Positions 22,662-32,124 are shown, counted from the stretch's first letter. The stretch is DNA of 37,232 bases from a virus (IMGVR_UViG_3300021960_008373:1-37232); one strand, 5' to 3'. Notes: generated from the letters alone by a model not told the origin. Numbers and translations: made by a program.

Positions 22662-24061
22662 TGGCACTAGACTTACAAAAACTTGCTATCCGAAGATTGT
22701 TGGATGGCAAAGACCCTGATTTTTATTCTAAATTAACCCCTGTGTACTTCACAGGGGCTAATTCTGCTTTGTTCAATAGAGTTCAAACATTTTACAAAGC
22801 TAATATTAGAATTCCAACTTTAGATGAGTTTCAGGTATTAAAGAAAGAATCCTCTCTTCAAGAGTATTTTGATACTCAAATTCTTGATGAAGATAATAAA
22901 TATGATGAAGTTGCAGATGAATTTTTAGTCGGTCAGCTACAGGATTACTATATCCGAGAAGAAACTATTGGGTTCTTAGACAAATTTATTAATGATCTAT
23001 CAGAACTAGAAAAAGTAGAAATAGTAGATCAACTACAGACTCATTTATTAAATCTAAATAAAGCTCTTCCAATGACAGACGAGCTTTATGATGTTGCAGA
23101 TCTAGATTTCTTTCCAAATCCTGATGATTTTATCTTACATCCTTCTGGATTAAGTGCTGAGTATGACTCTGCAAATGGAGGTCTTGCCTTACAAGAACTG
23201 GTGTTACTTGGAGGCCGTCGTGGATCAGGTAAGTCTATTATAAGTCTCAATCTGGCAATAAATAGATTTTTACAAGGTAACACAATTGCCTTTTTTACTA
23301 TAGAAATGAGATATAAAGAAGTTTATGATCGTCTACTAAGTATTCTTAGTGGTGTTCCTTTTCTATCTATATTTAAAAATGAACTAACCAATGATCAGAA
23401 ACTATCTCTCGTAAAATCAAAGATTGATAATTTTTATGCCCAGGATTCGGTAATTGATGATTGGTACAAAGAATTATATTCTACGAAAGATTTTAAAAAG
23501 TTTGAAAAACGAGTAAAGTCCGAAAAGCCCCCACTAAAAGATAATAGGTTCTTTATTATTGATGACGAAGGGTTAACCCTAAATCGTATTGATCATTATT
23601 GTAATATGTTTTCTAATCAATACGATAAATTTAACATGGCAGTTGTAGACTATATTAACATTATCAAACATGACGATTCTAAAGACTGGAAAACACAAAT
23701 TGTGTTGGCAGAGGCCCTAAAAGGTATAAGCCGTAAATTCAATCTTACTATGTTGTCTCCTTATCAGATTGACGCAACTGGTGAAGCACGATTTGCTAAA
23801 GGTATTCTTGATAGCGCAGATAGAAGTTTTGCGTTCTTTCCTGCAAAGGAAGGAGAAGATAGGGCACAAGATAATAAACTACAAATACACACTACAAAGA
23901 TTCGTAATGGTAAACATATGAGTTTTGAGGTATTTATGGATTGGGAGTGTGTAAAAGTTGATCCTTCTCAAAGTCAGTCTATTAACGCTGCCCCGCACCG
24001 TGGAGCAATGTATGGAGATGATGAGAAGGGAAAATCGTCAGAAGCGAGTCGTGACATATGA
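22661..24061 (+). CDS. DnaB-like replicative helicase
   Basis: The 466-residue protein has a helical N-terminal domain and a RecA-like C-terminal motor. VLLGGRRGSGKSIISLNLA is the Walker A loop (184-192), FFTIEMRYKEVYDRLLSILSG is the DnaB motif H1a region, NMAVVDYINII holds the Walker B aspartate, and LTMLSPYQIDATGEARF is the motif 3/H4 region with the sensor glutamine. It unwinds DNA at the fork as a hexamer. Order helicase, primase, polymerase gives a compact phage replisome. The last 4 bases overlap the primase start (ATGA). Confidence 0.92.
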   Translation: MALDLQKLAIRRLLDGKDPDFYSKLTPVYFTGANSALFNRVQTFYKANIRIPTLDEFQVLKKESSLQEYFDTQILDEDNKYDEVADEFLVGQLQDYYIREETIGFLDKFINDLSELEKVEIVDQLQTHLLNLNKALPMTDELYDVADLDFFPNPDDFILHPSGLSAEYDSANGGLALQELVLLGGRRGSGKSIISLNLAINRFLQGNTIAFFTIEMRYKEVYDRLLSILSGVPFLSIFKNELTNDQKLSLVKSKIDNFYAQDSVIDDWYKELYSTKDFKKFEKRVKSEKPPLKDNRFFIIDDEGLTLNRIDHYCNMFSNQYDKFNMAVVDYINIIKHDDSKDWKTQIVLAEALKGISRKFNLTMLSPYQIDATGEARFAKGILDSADRSFAFFPAKEGEDRAQDNKLQIHTTKIRNGKHMSFEVFMDWECVKVDPSQSQSINAAPHRGAMYGDDEKGKSSEASRDI

Positions 24062-24939
24062 ACATGATTGATGTTTTAGAACAGCACGGATTAAACTATG
24101 AAAAAACTAATAATCCAATAGAAATTGTTTTACAATGCACTTCTGGTAATCATGCAGATAATAGACCAAGTATGATGTATAACTTAGATAAAGATATATT
24201 TCATTGTTGGTCTTGTGATTTCAAAGGAACAAAACGTCGTTTTCTACAAAGTATTGGTATAAATACTGATATACCTTTTGATAGTAAACAGCCTTTTAAA
24301 ATTCAAAAATTACGTGATAAATTAAATGAAGTAATGTTTGAAGACTATATGACAATTCCAGAAGACGCTCGGTCTGTTAATGGAACTGTACGCAATATTA
24401 GCGCTACCACCTTAAAATATTTTGAAGCTTTCTTTACTGAGAAGCTTGGATTAGAAGATTATGTTTGCTTTCCCGTATCACAGTTTGGTAAAATAAGATT
24501 TATAGAAGGTAGAAACAGATTTGCAAAATCTGAGAAACCAAAATATTATCGTCGCCCTGCTAAAGCTAGATCGTCAGATATGCTTTTTCCATTAGACAAG
24601 ATTAAGGATAAATCACAACTTATCTTAGTAGAAGGTCTATTTGATATGTTAAATATGTGGGACAAAGGTTATACCAATACCGTATGTGTATTTGGTGCAA
24701 CTAACTTCAGTACTCCTAAACTGGAAGTTCTTGATAAAATTGGAACAACTTTTGTTGAGATACTATTTGACGGAGATGCTGCAGGATTATCTGGTGCAAA
24801 CAAGATAGCAAACCTTTTAGAAAGACGATTTATACAGTCAAAAATTATTAAACTACCGTCCGGTAAAGATCCAGGCGACTTAACACAAGATGAATTAAAC
24901 ATGATATTACCAAAGGATAGATATAAAAATGTCAAATAA
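24058..24939 (+). CDS. DNA primase with zinc finger and Toprim domain
   Basis: The 293-residue protein starts with a zinc-binding module (C27, H32, C50, C53 in QCTSGNH and HCWSCDFKG), as in DnaG-type and T7 gp4 primases, followed by the Toprim fold: LILVEGLFDMLNMWDKG contributes the catalytic glutamate and ILFDGDAAGLSGANKIA the DxD metal site. It makes RNA primers for the polymerase encoded next. Size resembles phage primases that are separate from the helicase. It overlaps the polymerase start by 11 bases. Confidence 0.92.
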   Translation: MNMIDVLEQHGLNYEKTNNPIEIVLQCTSGNHADNRPSMMYNLDKDIFHCWSCDFKGTKRRFLQSIGINTDIPFDSKQPFKIQKLRDKLNEVMFEDYMTIPEDARSVNGTVRNISATTLKYFEAFFTEKLGLEDYVCFPVSQFGKIRFIEGRNRFAKSEKPKYYRRPAKARSSDMLFPLDKIKDKSQLILVEGLFDMLNMWDKGYTNTVCVFGATNFSTPKLEVLDKIGTTFVEILFDGDAAGLSGANKIANLLERRFIQSKIIKLPSGKDPGDLTQDELNMILPKDRYKNVK

Positions 24940-27163
24940 TGTAGCTTTTGTTTTTGCATCAACCTCTGAAAAAGACCCTCAAATTATGAGTAAGTATTTT
25001 GAAGAAGAGTTTGATGTACATTTCCTATGCTCAAAACCTAAAGATAAAATTCTAAAGAAAGATATTGATTTAGACTTGTCAGTTCTTGACGAGTATAAAG
25101 TAGTGTGTCCTGTTGGTGCAGAGCCTTTAAAATACGTAGCTGGCTTAACTGGTATTACAAAGTATAACGGTCTGTTCATTGAGAAGAAATGGTTGCCGTT
25201 TCTTCATCCTAACATGACAGTTTTCAAACCTCAATATGAGGATGAGATTCTAAAAGCTACCATTCAACTTAAGAAAGTTCTGTCGGGAGAAATTGACTCT
25301 AATATTCAAGAAAAAAACTATGTGTATATAGACTCGCAAGTAGACCTAGATAATGTAATGGATAAATTTATGTCTGCTGACCCTCTCATTGTTGATATTG
25401 AGACTTCTAGTCTATCACCAAGGACAGGTAATGTTATTGGCATAGCACTATCGACTCAAGCACATGAAGGCTACTATATTCACTCTGATTTAATTACCAA
25501 TAATAAAGAATGGTTTCACGAATTATTTAAGAATCGAAAATGCGTTCTCCATAATGCAAAATTTGATATGAACTTTCTTCAATATGAGTTTGGATTTAAG
25601 TTTCCAGATTTTGAAGACACAATGCTTATGCATTATTGTCTAGAAGAAGCTGTAGGCACACACGGTCTTAAACCCCTAGCTCTAAGATTTACTGATCTTG
25701 GAGACTATGAACGTGATCTTGATGAGTATAAGAAAACTTTTGCTCGTAAAAACAAGATCAAACTAGCAGACTTTAACTATGGTATGATTCCAACAGACAT
25801 CCTTGCTCCATATGCTGAGAAAGATGCAGATGCTACATATCAACTGTGGAACAAGTTTAATCCACTAATTAGTAAAAGCAAAGAGTTTTCTTATCTTTAT
25901 AACGAAATTCTAAAACCTGCCACACTTGCTCTTATGAGACTAGAGCATAATGGTGGTCCTATTGATATGGATAAGCTATCTTCTATTGAAGAAGAATACA
26001 AAATTGATATTGAAGAATGTTTAGCTGAGATTGAAATGCACGAGGATGTCAAAACTTTTGAGCGTCTTCACAGTAAAACTTTCAATCCAAATAGTACACA
26101 ACAATTACAAGAACTTTTCTTTAAAATTATCAAACTTAAACCCACTAAGAAAACTGCAACAGGTGCTTGGTCTGTTGACAAAGAAGTTCTTGCTGAACTA
26201 AACCATCCTCTATCTCAAGCCATTCTTGACCTTCGTGAAAAGACTAAGCTTCTAAATACCTATATTTCTAGTATTAGAGATGGCGTTGACCAAGATTTAC
26301 GACTTCGTAGTGGTTTTAACATTCATGGAACAACCTCTGGTCGTCTTTCTAGTTCTGGAGTTCTAAACTATCAAAACATTCCGAGAGATAACAAAGATGT
26401 TAAAAAACTCTTCAAAGCACGTCCCGGATACAAAATTATTCAAGGCGACCTTGGAACAGCAGAAGTTTATATTGCTGCAGCACTAAGTAGCGATCAGTTC
26501 CTACAACGAGCGTTCAAAGAAAAGCTAGACTTTCACTCTTATATTGCAAAACAGATTTTTAACTTACCTTGTGAGGTAAACGAAGTTAAAAATCAGTTCC
26601 CAGATAAGAGACAACACGCAAAAGCTATCACCTTCGGTATTATGTATCAAGCTGGTCCCGCAAAAATTGCAGAAACTGCTGATGTAACTACGCCAGAAGC
26701 AAAATCTTTTATTGCAAAATATTTTAGAGAAGCCTATGCCCTAAAATCTTATATTGATGATAGTAACGCACAAATTGAGAGTACTGCTTTCATTTACAGC
26801 TTCTTTGGGCGTAAACGTAGACTTCCAGAATCGCGCTCTTCAAATCGTGGAGTAGCACAACACGCAATTCGTTCTGGAGTAAACTTTTTAGTTCAAAGTG
26901 TTGCTTCAGATATTAATATATTTGGTCTCATTGACCTTATTAATTGGATTGATGAAAAGGGATATCAAGACGATATATTACCATTTACAGTAGTCCATGA
27001 CTCAATTGTTGCAGAAGTTAGAGAAGATCTTGTAGAGATGTACGTTTCTAAAACAAAAGAATTTATTCAAAAAGACCGTGGGTGTTCTATAGAAGGCTGT
27101 CCTATTGGTATGGATTTCGAAATTGGTCCCAGTTGGGGAGAACTCAGAGAATATGAAGGCTAA
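24929..27163 (+). CDS. Family A DNA polymerase with an N-terminal UDG-like remnant
   Basis: The 744-residue protein has a 3'-5' exonuclease (DIET 156-159; HNAKFDMNFL 208-217; YAEKDAD 295-301) and a polymerase domain. Motif A reads IQGDLGTAEVYIAA (D507), where most PolA enzymes have DYSQIELR; motif B is RQHAKAITFGIMYQAG (R561, K565, F569, Y573); motif C is VVHDSIVAEV (D691), with Ser instead of the usual Glu after Asp. The position equal to E. coli 762 is Phe. Residues 55-100 (VVCPVGAEPLKYV, TKYNGLFI, FLHPN) look like the C-terminal half of a family 4 uracil-DNA glycosylase. It lacks a 5'-3' exonuclease domain. Confidence 0.95.
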   Translation: MSNNVAFVFASTSEKDPQIMSKYFEEEFDVHFLCSKPKDKILKKDIDLDLSVLDEYKVVCPVGAEPLKYVAGLTGITKYNGLFIEKKWLPFLHPNMTVFKPQYEDEILKATIQLKKVLSGEIDSNIQEKNYVYIDSQVDLDNVMDKFMSADPLIVDIETSSLSPRTGNVIGIALSTQAHEGYYIHSDLITNNKEWFHELFKNRKCVLHNAKFDMNFLQYEFGFKFPDFEDTMLMHYCLEEAVGTHGLKPLALRFTDLGDYERDLDEYKKTFARKNKIKLADFNYGMIPTDILAPYAEKDADATYQLWNKFNPLISKSKEFSYLYNEILKPATLALMRLEHNGGPIDMDKLSSIEEEYKIDIEECLAEIEMHEDVKTFERLHSKTFNPNSTQQLQELFFKIIKLKPTKKTATGAWSVDKEVLAELNHPLSQAILDLREKTKLLNTYISSIRDGVDQDLRLRSGFNIHGTTSGRLSSSGVLNYQNIPRDNKDVKKLFKARPGYKIIQGDLGTAEVYIAAALSSDQFLQRAFKEKLDFHSYIAKQIFNLPCEVNEVKNQFPDKRQHAKAITFGIMYQAGPAKIAETADVTTPEAKSFIAKYFREAYALKSYIDDSNAQIESTAFIYSFFGRKRRLPESRSSNRGVAQHAIRSGVNFLVQSVASDINIFGLIDLINWIDEKGYQDDILPFTVVHDSIVAEVREDLVEMYVSKTKEFIQKDRGCSIEGCPIGMDFEIGPSWGELREYEG

Positions 27164-27169
27164 TAAAGA

Positions 27170-27613
27170 ATGAAGCTTGTAGACACAACAGATGAAAGAT
27201 TATATCAAAAGTGTAATCATGTAGAAAAACCACAATCTTTAAGCATAAAAATGCTCAGAGATAAAATGGCGAAGCTAATGAAAAGAGAAGGTGGTATAGG
27301 ATTAGCGTCTACTCAAGTAGGAAAATCAGAAGCCTTGTTTATTATGTATAAAGGTGGAAGAATTATTACTTGTATTAACCCCTCTATATCTTGGCAGTCA
27401 GACGATGTAGTAGAAATGAAAGAAGGCTGCGTTAGTTTTCCTAATATATTTATAAAACTATGGCGACCTTCTAAAATTATTGCAGAATATACTGATATTA
27501 GGGGAAAAAGAATAACTGAAAAAATGGAAGGTATAGAAGCAAGGTGTTACCAACACGAGCTTGATCATTTAAGTGGTATCACTTTTATTCATAGACAAGA
27601 TGAGCAAAAATAA
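27170..27613 (+). CDS. def: Peptide deformylase
   Basis: The 147-residue protein has all three active-site motifs: GIGLASTQVG (42-51), EGCVS (85-89) with metal ligand C87, and QHELDH (128-133) with ligands H129 and H133 and catalytic E130. It removes the formyl group from new proteins. It is shorter than bacterial enzymes (about 168 residues), losing the C-terminal helix, as in other phage deformylases. The ribosome-binding site is weak, suggesting coupling to the polymerase gene, which ends 6 bases upstream. Confidence 0.95.
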   Translation: MKLVDTTDERLYQKCNHVEKPQSLSIKMLRDKMAKLMKREGGIGLASTQVGKSEALFIMYKGGRIITCINPSISWQSDDVVEMKEGCVSFPNIFIKLWRPSKIIAEYTDIRGKRITEKMEGIEARCYQHELDHLSGITFIHRQDEQK

Positions 27614-27950
27614 ATTAGTATTACAAATTATGACAATGCCTACTGATTGTAACCCACAAGGTAAAATATTTGGTGGGTTTATTATGAGTAAAATGGACCA
27701 AGCAGCAGGAACTATCTGTAAAACTTATGATTATGTTACGAAAGCTGCCACCGATATTATTTTTCACGCTCCTGTTGAAGTTGGGGACATTGTTCAGTGT
27801 TACGCAGAAATAGTAAAATCAGGTAAAACTTCTCATACAATAAAAGTAGATGTTCATGTAGATGATGAATTTCATACAAAAGTATGTGAGGGAGTTTATA
27901 CAATGGTTCGCACCGATTCTCGGGGGCGACCTATACCTCATCATGTCTAA
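27600..27950 (+). CDS. YciA-like acyl-CoA thioesterase (hotdog fold)
   Basis: From ATG 27600 the 116-residue protein reads LQIMTMPTDCNPQGKIFGGFIMSKMDQAAGTIC, close to the YciA consensus (MPxDxNxxGxIFGGWIMSQMD) including the catalytic Asp of the hotdog helix region, then IIFHAPVEVGDIVQCYAEIVKSGKTSHTI and a C-terminal VDPEGKPR-like RTDSRGRPIPHHV. YciA enzymes hydrolyse acyl-CoA. It overlaps the deformylase by 14 bases. A thioesterase is unusual in a phage; it may act on host lipid or CoA pools, by inference. Confidence 0.88.
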   Translation: MSKNKLVLQIMTMPTDCNPQGKIFGGFIMSKMDQAAGTICKTYDYVTKAATDIIFHAPVEVGDIVQCYAEIVKSGKTSHTIKVDVHVDDEFHTKVCEGVYTMVRTDSRGRPIPHHV

Positions 27951-28452
27951 GTTTTCTAATTTAAATTTCCCTATTTTCGGATTAAAAACTGTTGTTGAGT
28001 TTAATTATACCCTTAATGAGATATTTACTACAATAAACGGTCAAAAATATATTGTAGATGATAAATCTATCAATAATACTTCATATTTAAGTAGATTAAT
28101 AGAATTAGATTCTAGAAAAAAATATCAAAGATTAAAATTTGATTATACTATTAGAAATATGGAAGAATTATTAAAATCTGATTGTAAAGTAGGAATTGAT
28201 GATCTAGGAAACATTAGATATTTTAATGTAAAAGAACAATTTAAATATTCTGAGCGAAAGATAATCAAAAATAGAAATAAACACTTTTGGTTCGATAAAA
28301 TAAGCTACCCTTTTACGTTAGATTTAGAAAATATAGAAAAAATTGCTGAAGATTACAAATATTATTATGGTAAAATGACATATATTAATAGAAATTGGTA
28401 TTTTTTAGGATTTTGTGATGAAAAGAGTAATAAAGATAAGATATGGATATAA
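27943..28452 (+). CDS. Protein of unknown function between thioesterase and PyrB
   Basis: ATG 27943 overlaps the thioesterase stop by 8 bases; a start at 27862 would need 81 more overlapping bases. The 169-residue protein is Lys/Asn/Tyr-rich, with beta-like strands (TVVEFNYTLNEIFTTINGQKYIVDD) and a tail with aromatic residues (YKYYYGKMTYINRNWYFLGF). No recognisable motif. The gene is very AT-rich and lies in an operon with metabolic genes. Confidence 0.65.
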   Translation: MSKFSNLNFPIFGLKTVVEFNYTLNEIFTTINGQKYIVDDKSINNTSYLSRLIELDSRKKYQRLKFDYTIRNMEELLKSDCKVGIDDLGNIRYFNVKEQFKYSERKIIKNRNKHFWFDKISYPFTLDLENIEKIAEDYKYYYGKMTYINRNWYFLGFCDEKSNKDKIWI

Positions 28453-29240
28453 ATCATTTAGTAACTTTAGATAACTGGAATATAGAATCATTAAATAGGT
28501 TTTTTAAAACAGTAGATGAATTTAAAAAAGGTAGATTTACGCCTTATGTGAATAAAATAATTACAAATCTATTTTATGAACCTTCCACTAGAACTAGTTC
28601 TAGTTTTTTTGCAGCCGCCAAGATGGTAGGCGCAGATGTTATCTCTATTAACAATGTTAGCTATTCAAGTGTTTCAAAAGGAGAGACTCTTGAGGATACC
28701 ATTAGAACTTTAGCTTGTTATAGTCAAATTATTGTACTCAGACACTCAGAAATTGGTGCAGCGAAAAGGGCAGCTAGTATTTCTCCCGTTCCAATTATAA
28801 ATGCTGGTGACGGGGCAGGAGAACATCCAACACAAACACTATTAGATCTATATACTATATATAAAAACTTTGGAAAAATAGAAGATTTAAAAGTCGCTTT
28901 CGTCGGAGATAATAAAAATAGTAGAACAGTACATTCTTTAGGTAAAGTTTTAGAAAAATGTGCTGAAGTTTATTATTGCGATGATTATTCTGTTGATAAT
29001 ATACCAGAATCAGATATATATTACTTAACAAGAGTGCAAAAAGAGCGAGGAAGCTCTGGTAGTTATGAATTAACAAAAGAACATATTGATAAATTACCAG
29101 AAAAGTGTATAGTTATGCATCCATTTCCTAGAAATGAAGAAATTCCTCAATGGTTTGATAGCGATCCAAGAGCAAAATACTTTGAGCAAATGTCAAATGG
29201 GCTTTATGTCAGAATGGCAATACTCTATGATAGGTTATAA
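28443..29240 (+). CDS. pyrB: Aspartate carbamoyltransferase catalytic chain
   Basis: The 265-residue protein has every active-site element: FYEPSTRT (48-51, carbamoyl phosphate binding), VSKGETL (K79), LRHSEIGAA (R100, H101), GEHPTQTLLDL (H128 to Q131), NSRTVHSL (R161), YLTRVQKER (R197) and MHPFPR (226-230). It condenses carbamoyl phosphate and aspartate, the first committed pyrimidine step. It is about 45 residues shorter than E. coli PyrB, the loss lying mainly in the aspartate domain around residues 175-190. No pyrI is seen. The likely result is pyrimidine supply for phage DNA free of host feedback control. Confidence 0.92.
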   Translation: MDINHLVTLDNWNIESLNRFFKTVDEFKKGRFTPYVNKIITNLFYEPSTRTSSSFFAAAKMVGADVISINNVSYSSVSKGETLEDTIRTLACYSQIIVLRHSEIGAAKRAASISPVPIINAGDGAGEHPTQTLLDLYTIYKNFGKIEDLKVAFVGDNKNSRTVHSLGKVLEKCAEVYYCDDYSVDNIPESDIYYLTRVQKERGSSGSYELTKEHIDKLPEKCIVMHPFPRNEEIPQWFDSDPRAKYFEQMSNGLYVRMAILYDRL

Positions 29241-29242
29241 AA

Positions 29243-30337
29243 ATGGAGCCTATAAATTTAGTAATATGGGATCACGGTTTGACAAAGCGTATTGAAAATG
29301 AAATTTATATTAAACCTCAATACTCTTTTTTATTACCTTTTTGGGAAGAAAAAGTAAAACAAGAAAATGAGTTAATTACTAGAAGTGGGTATAATATAAA
29401 TATTCCATATTGTTCACGAAATGTTATTGATAGAGTAGGGGAAGAAAAATTTACGCTAAATACTAAAAATATTATCGGGTGGGTCCCTTTCCAAGAGTAT
29501 CCACAAATATCATTTAAAGACGCTATGATTGAATCCGCTCAAAATATAGCTAGTAAAGGAAAAACTATAGATTTTCTTTGGTCAGGAGGGTTAGATAGTG
29601 TTGCAGGGCTTTTAGCTTTTATGGAAGCAGGAGTAGATAAGCAACTTCACCTTATTATAGGAGGTGTTCCTGAATCCCCAGAAATATTTAATAAATTAGT
29701 AAAAGATAGGATAGATTATACGATAATACCTGATAATGATAAAGATAAGATAACTGGTGTTGCTAGACCAGATATAAGAATACTAACTACTATGTCAGAA
29801 ATGGACCCTATGTTTGGTAATAAAAGTACTAAAGCAGGACGAGGAGTTGTTGTAGATAGTTGGCCCGGCTTGTGGAAAACTAAAAGACGACATTTTTTAA
29901 ATCATCTGTCTTGGAGGTGGTGCTCAAATTTTCAAGGGGATAAAATTGATATAGATAATTATATGCCCTTTGCTTTACAAGAACCCCTAGAAAAATGGAT
30001 GTGTAACCATGTTATTAACGAAGAAATGGTTTACTACGATGTAAGCGATAAAAACTGGGAATTTGGAAATATAAACTGTCCATTAGAAAAACACTACAAA
30101 AAATGTAAAAAACCAATGAGAGACTTCATAGACGAAATTTTAAAAGGAAAAATTCCTTATCTTCGAGAAAAAAACCCGAGCGGGTCACTTGTAAAAAAAT
30201 TAAACAAATCAACACTCGATAGAGTCATAGGAGTTACCGACAAAGGAGATGTGATTACTCCAAAAAGTTTTTATGACTACAATTTTTTAAAGTTTATTAA
30301 CGTAGATCTTTTAAAAGAAGCGTATAGTGGAAGATAA
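29243..30337 (+). CDS. PP-loop ATPase of unknown substrate
   Basis: The 364-residue protein contains TIDFLWSGGLDSVAGLLAFMEAG, the SGGxDS loop of ATP pyrophosphatases that adenylate a carbonyl before amidation or thiolation, followed by the expected HLIIGG strand. Residues 200-280 are Trp- and Arg-rich (WPGLWKTKRRHFLNHLSWRW). It is neither a clear QueC nor a full asparagine synthetase, as no glutaminase domain is present. It follows pyrB after 2 bases. A second SGGxDS protein begins at 36944. Confidence 0.72.
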   Translation: MEPINLVIWDHGLTKRIENEIYIKPQYSFLLPFWEEKVKQENELITRSGYNINIPYCSRNVIDRVGEEKFTLNTKNIIGWVPFQEYPQISFKDAMIESAQNIASKGKTIDFLWSGGLDSVAGLLAFMEAGVDKQLHLIIGGVPESPEIFNKLVKDRIDYTIIPDNDKDKITGVARPDIRILTTMSEMDPMFGNKSTKAGRGVVVDSWPGLWKTKRRHFLNHLSWRWCSNFQGDKIDIDNYMPFALQEPLEKWMCNHVINEEMVYYDVSDKNWEFGNINCPLEKHYKKCKKPMRDFIDEILKGKIPYLREKNPSGSLVKKLNKSTLDRVIGVTDKGDVITPKSFYDYNFLKFINVDLLKEAYSGR

Positions 30338-30346
30338 GATAAAACA

Positions 30347-31639
30347 ATGAATAAAATTAACATAAAATCAGCAACAATTACTGATAAAATATACATAAAA
30401 GAAGAAGATATTGAAGATGTATCAGCTTTTGAGCAGGCATATACCTATCAAATTGTTGATGATTTTCATTATACCTATGAATATGACGAAGATAAAGGAA
30501 TATACACTGTTCCTAGTAACTCTTACTCTAAATTAGACATAAAAACTATTGAGGATTTACGAAACTTCGAAGATTCTGAACAAAATTTTCAATTTAAAGG
30601 AGAACTACGAGAAGAACAACAAGATATGGTAGATGCTTTCTTTCAGATTAATGATAGAGTACGTAGTGGACTATTTCAAGCACCTTGTGGTTGGGGTAAA
30701 ACCTATGTAGGATGCAATCTTTTAGCTCGTGCCAATAAACCCACTCTGATTTTAGTGCATACAAAGCTTCTTTTTAGGCAATGGATCGAAGAACTAGAAA
30801 ATCAAATACCTGGAATTAAGATAGGAAAGATTGGAGACGGTCTTTTAGATATTCAAGACATTACAGTGGGTATTTATAAGAGTGTTTTAAACAATATTCC
30901 GCAATTACATGACAGGTTTGGGCTTCTAATGGTTGATGAAGCACATTTATGTCCTGCTGATATGTTTTCGCAAGCAGTAAATGCAGTAAATTGTCGCGCA
31001 AAGATAGCTATTACCGCTACTCCTCGTAGAAAAGACGGAAAACATATAGTTTTAGACGACTATTTTACAACATTTAAGTCATATGCTTATGATCCCCGGA
31101 TTTTAGCTACCCCAAAAGTTGAAATATATCAAACAGATATTAGATTCAATGTTCTTGATCCAAAGCGAGATTGGAGTAGACAGACCAATAAACTTGCATC
31201 TAACTCGCAGTTGCGCCAGCGAGTATCTGAAATTGCCATATCAAAAGTGAGTGGAGGTCGGTGCATACTCATTTTAGGAGAACGTCTAGATTGGCTTCGC
31301 GAGTTAAATAAGATTATTCCAGATTCAGTACTATTGATTGGAGAAACCGGTGAAGAACAGCGCAAAGAAATACTAGATAACGTAGGTCCAAAGTATAAAG
31401 TAGTGCTGACTACAAAACTTTTTGATGAAGGAATTAGTTGTCATAGACTTGACACTCTATTTTTAGTGTTCCCATCAAATAACCCTATAAAGCTAGAGCA
31501 AAGAATTGGAAGAATTATTAGAGAGCATCCAGATAAAAAACGTCCTCTTATTTGTGACTTTTGGCTAACAGGTCCAATAGTTTCTAAACAACAAAATAAT
31601 AGAAGAAACTGGTACATACAAAGAGGATATTCTCTATGA
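30347..31639 (+). CDS. SF2 DNA helicase (UvsW-like)
   Basis: The 430-residue protein has the SF2 motifs in order: APCGWGKT (112-119, Walker A), LILVHTKLLFRQW (Ia), MVDEAH (DEAH 197-200), ITATPRRKDG (motif III), ILILGERLDWL (IV), TTKLFDEGISCHRL (V) and QRIGRIIREHPDKK (VI). The N-terminal extension before the helicase core resembles UvsW, which in T4 unwinds R-loops and branched DNA and switches replication from origin- to recombination-driven. Expected to do the same here. Confidence 0.9.
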   Translation: MNKINIKSATITDKIYIKEEDIEDVSAFEQAYTYQIVDDFHYTYEYDEDKGIYTVPSNSYSKLDIKTIEDLRNFEDSEQNFQFKGELREEQQDMVDAFFQINDRVRSGLFQAPCGWGKTYVGCNLLARANKPTLILVHTKLLFRQWIEELENQIPGIKIGKIGDGLLDIQDITVGIYKSVLNNIPQLHDRFGLLMVDEAHLCPADMFSQAVNAVNCRAKIAITATPRRKDGKHIVLDDYFTTFKSYAYDPRILATPKVEIYQTDIRFNVLDPKRDWSRQTNKLASNSQLRQRVSEIAISKVSGGRCILILGERLDWLRELNKIIPDSVLLIGETGEEQRKEILDNVGPKYKVVLTTKLFDEGISCHRLDTLFLVFPSNNPIKLEQRIGRIIREHPDKKRPLICDFWLTGPIVSKQQNNRRNWYIQRGYSL

Positions 31640-32100
31640 GTTTTTACTTTAACTGGTATGAACTTCTTAAAAAATCCAAAAAGGATTATGATTCAATTAT
31701 CGTGTTGACTTATGCTTCTACTTTTGGATATAATAAGAAAATAGCAAATAGTTCTTTAGACTTAGTAAAAAAACTTAATATAAGTAGAATACCAAACTGG
31801 TTAAATTCAAGTCTAATAATGAATAAGAGAAGCTTTGAAATATTCAACAATTACAGAGTTGAAGAACCACAAAGCTATTATAGAAATCCATCATTTCTCA
31901 AAACTGTTACACCAGTAACACATAAAATACAATACTTATGGTTGCTTTCGCACAGAAGAAATGATGATAAAAACCCATTTATTAATAGAGACTTTTTTAA
32001 GTTAAAAGAAATAGATGGTATAAAAAGTAACCCATTTATAAGTATTGATAAAGACAAAATAACATTCGTCTTAGAAAATACCTACACACAAAGAACATAG
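31636..32100 (+). CDS. Protein of unknown function after the UvsW-like gene
   Basis: The 154-residue protein overlaps the helicase by 4 bases (ATGA). It is basic and rich in Asn, Ser, Tyr and Phe, without membrane segment or known motif; KVxKIQYLWLLSHRRNDDKNPF is the most structured-looking part. The base composition is lower in G+C than the flanking genes. No function can be given. Confidence 0.65.
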   Translation: MSFYFNWYELLKKSKKDYDSIIVLTYASTFGYNKKIANSSLDLVKKLNISRIPNWLNSSLIMNKRSFEIFNNYRVEEPQSYYRNPSFLKTVTPVTHKIQYLWLLSHRRNDDKNPFINRDFFKLKEIDGIKSNPFISIDKDKITFVLENTYTQRT

Positions 32101-32124
32101 TTCAACAAGAAAGGAAACACTAAT

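Noticed and set aside
29243-30337. QueC (preQ0 synthase) call
   Set aside because: Only the SGGxDS loop matches; the QueC zinc-binding cysteines and length do not.
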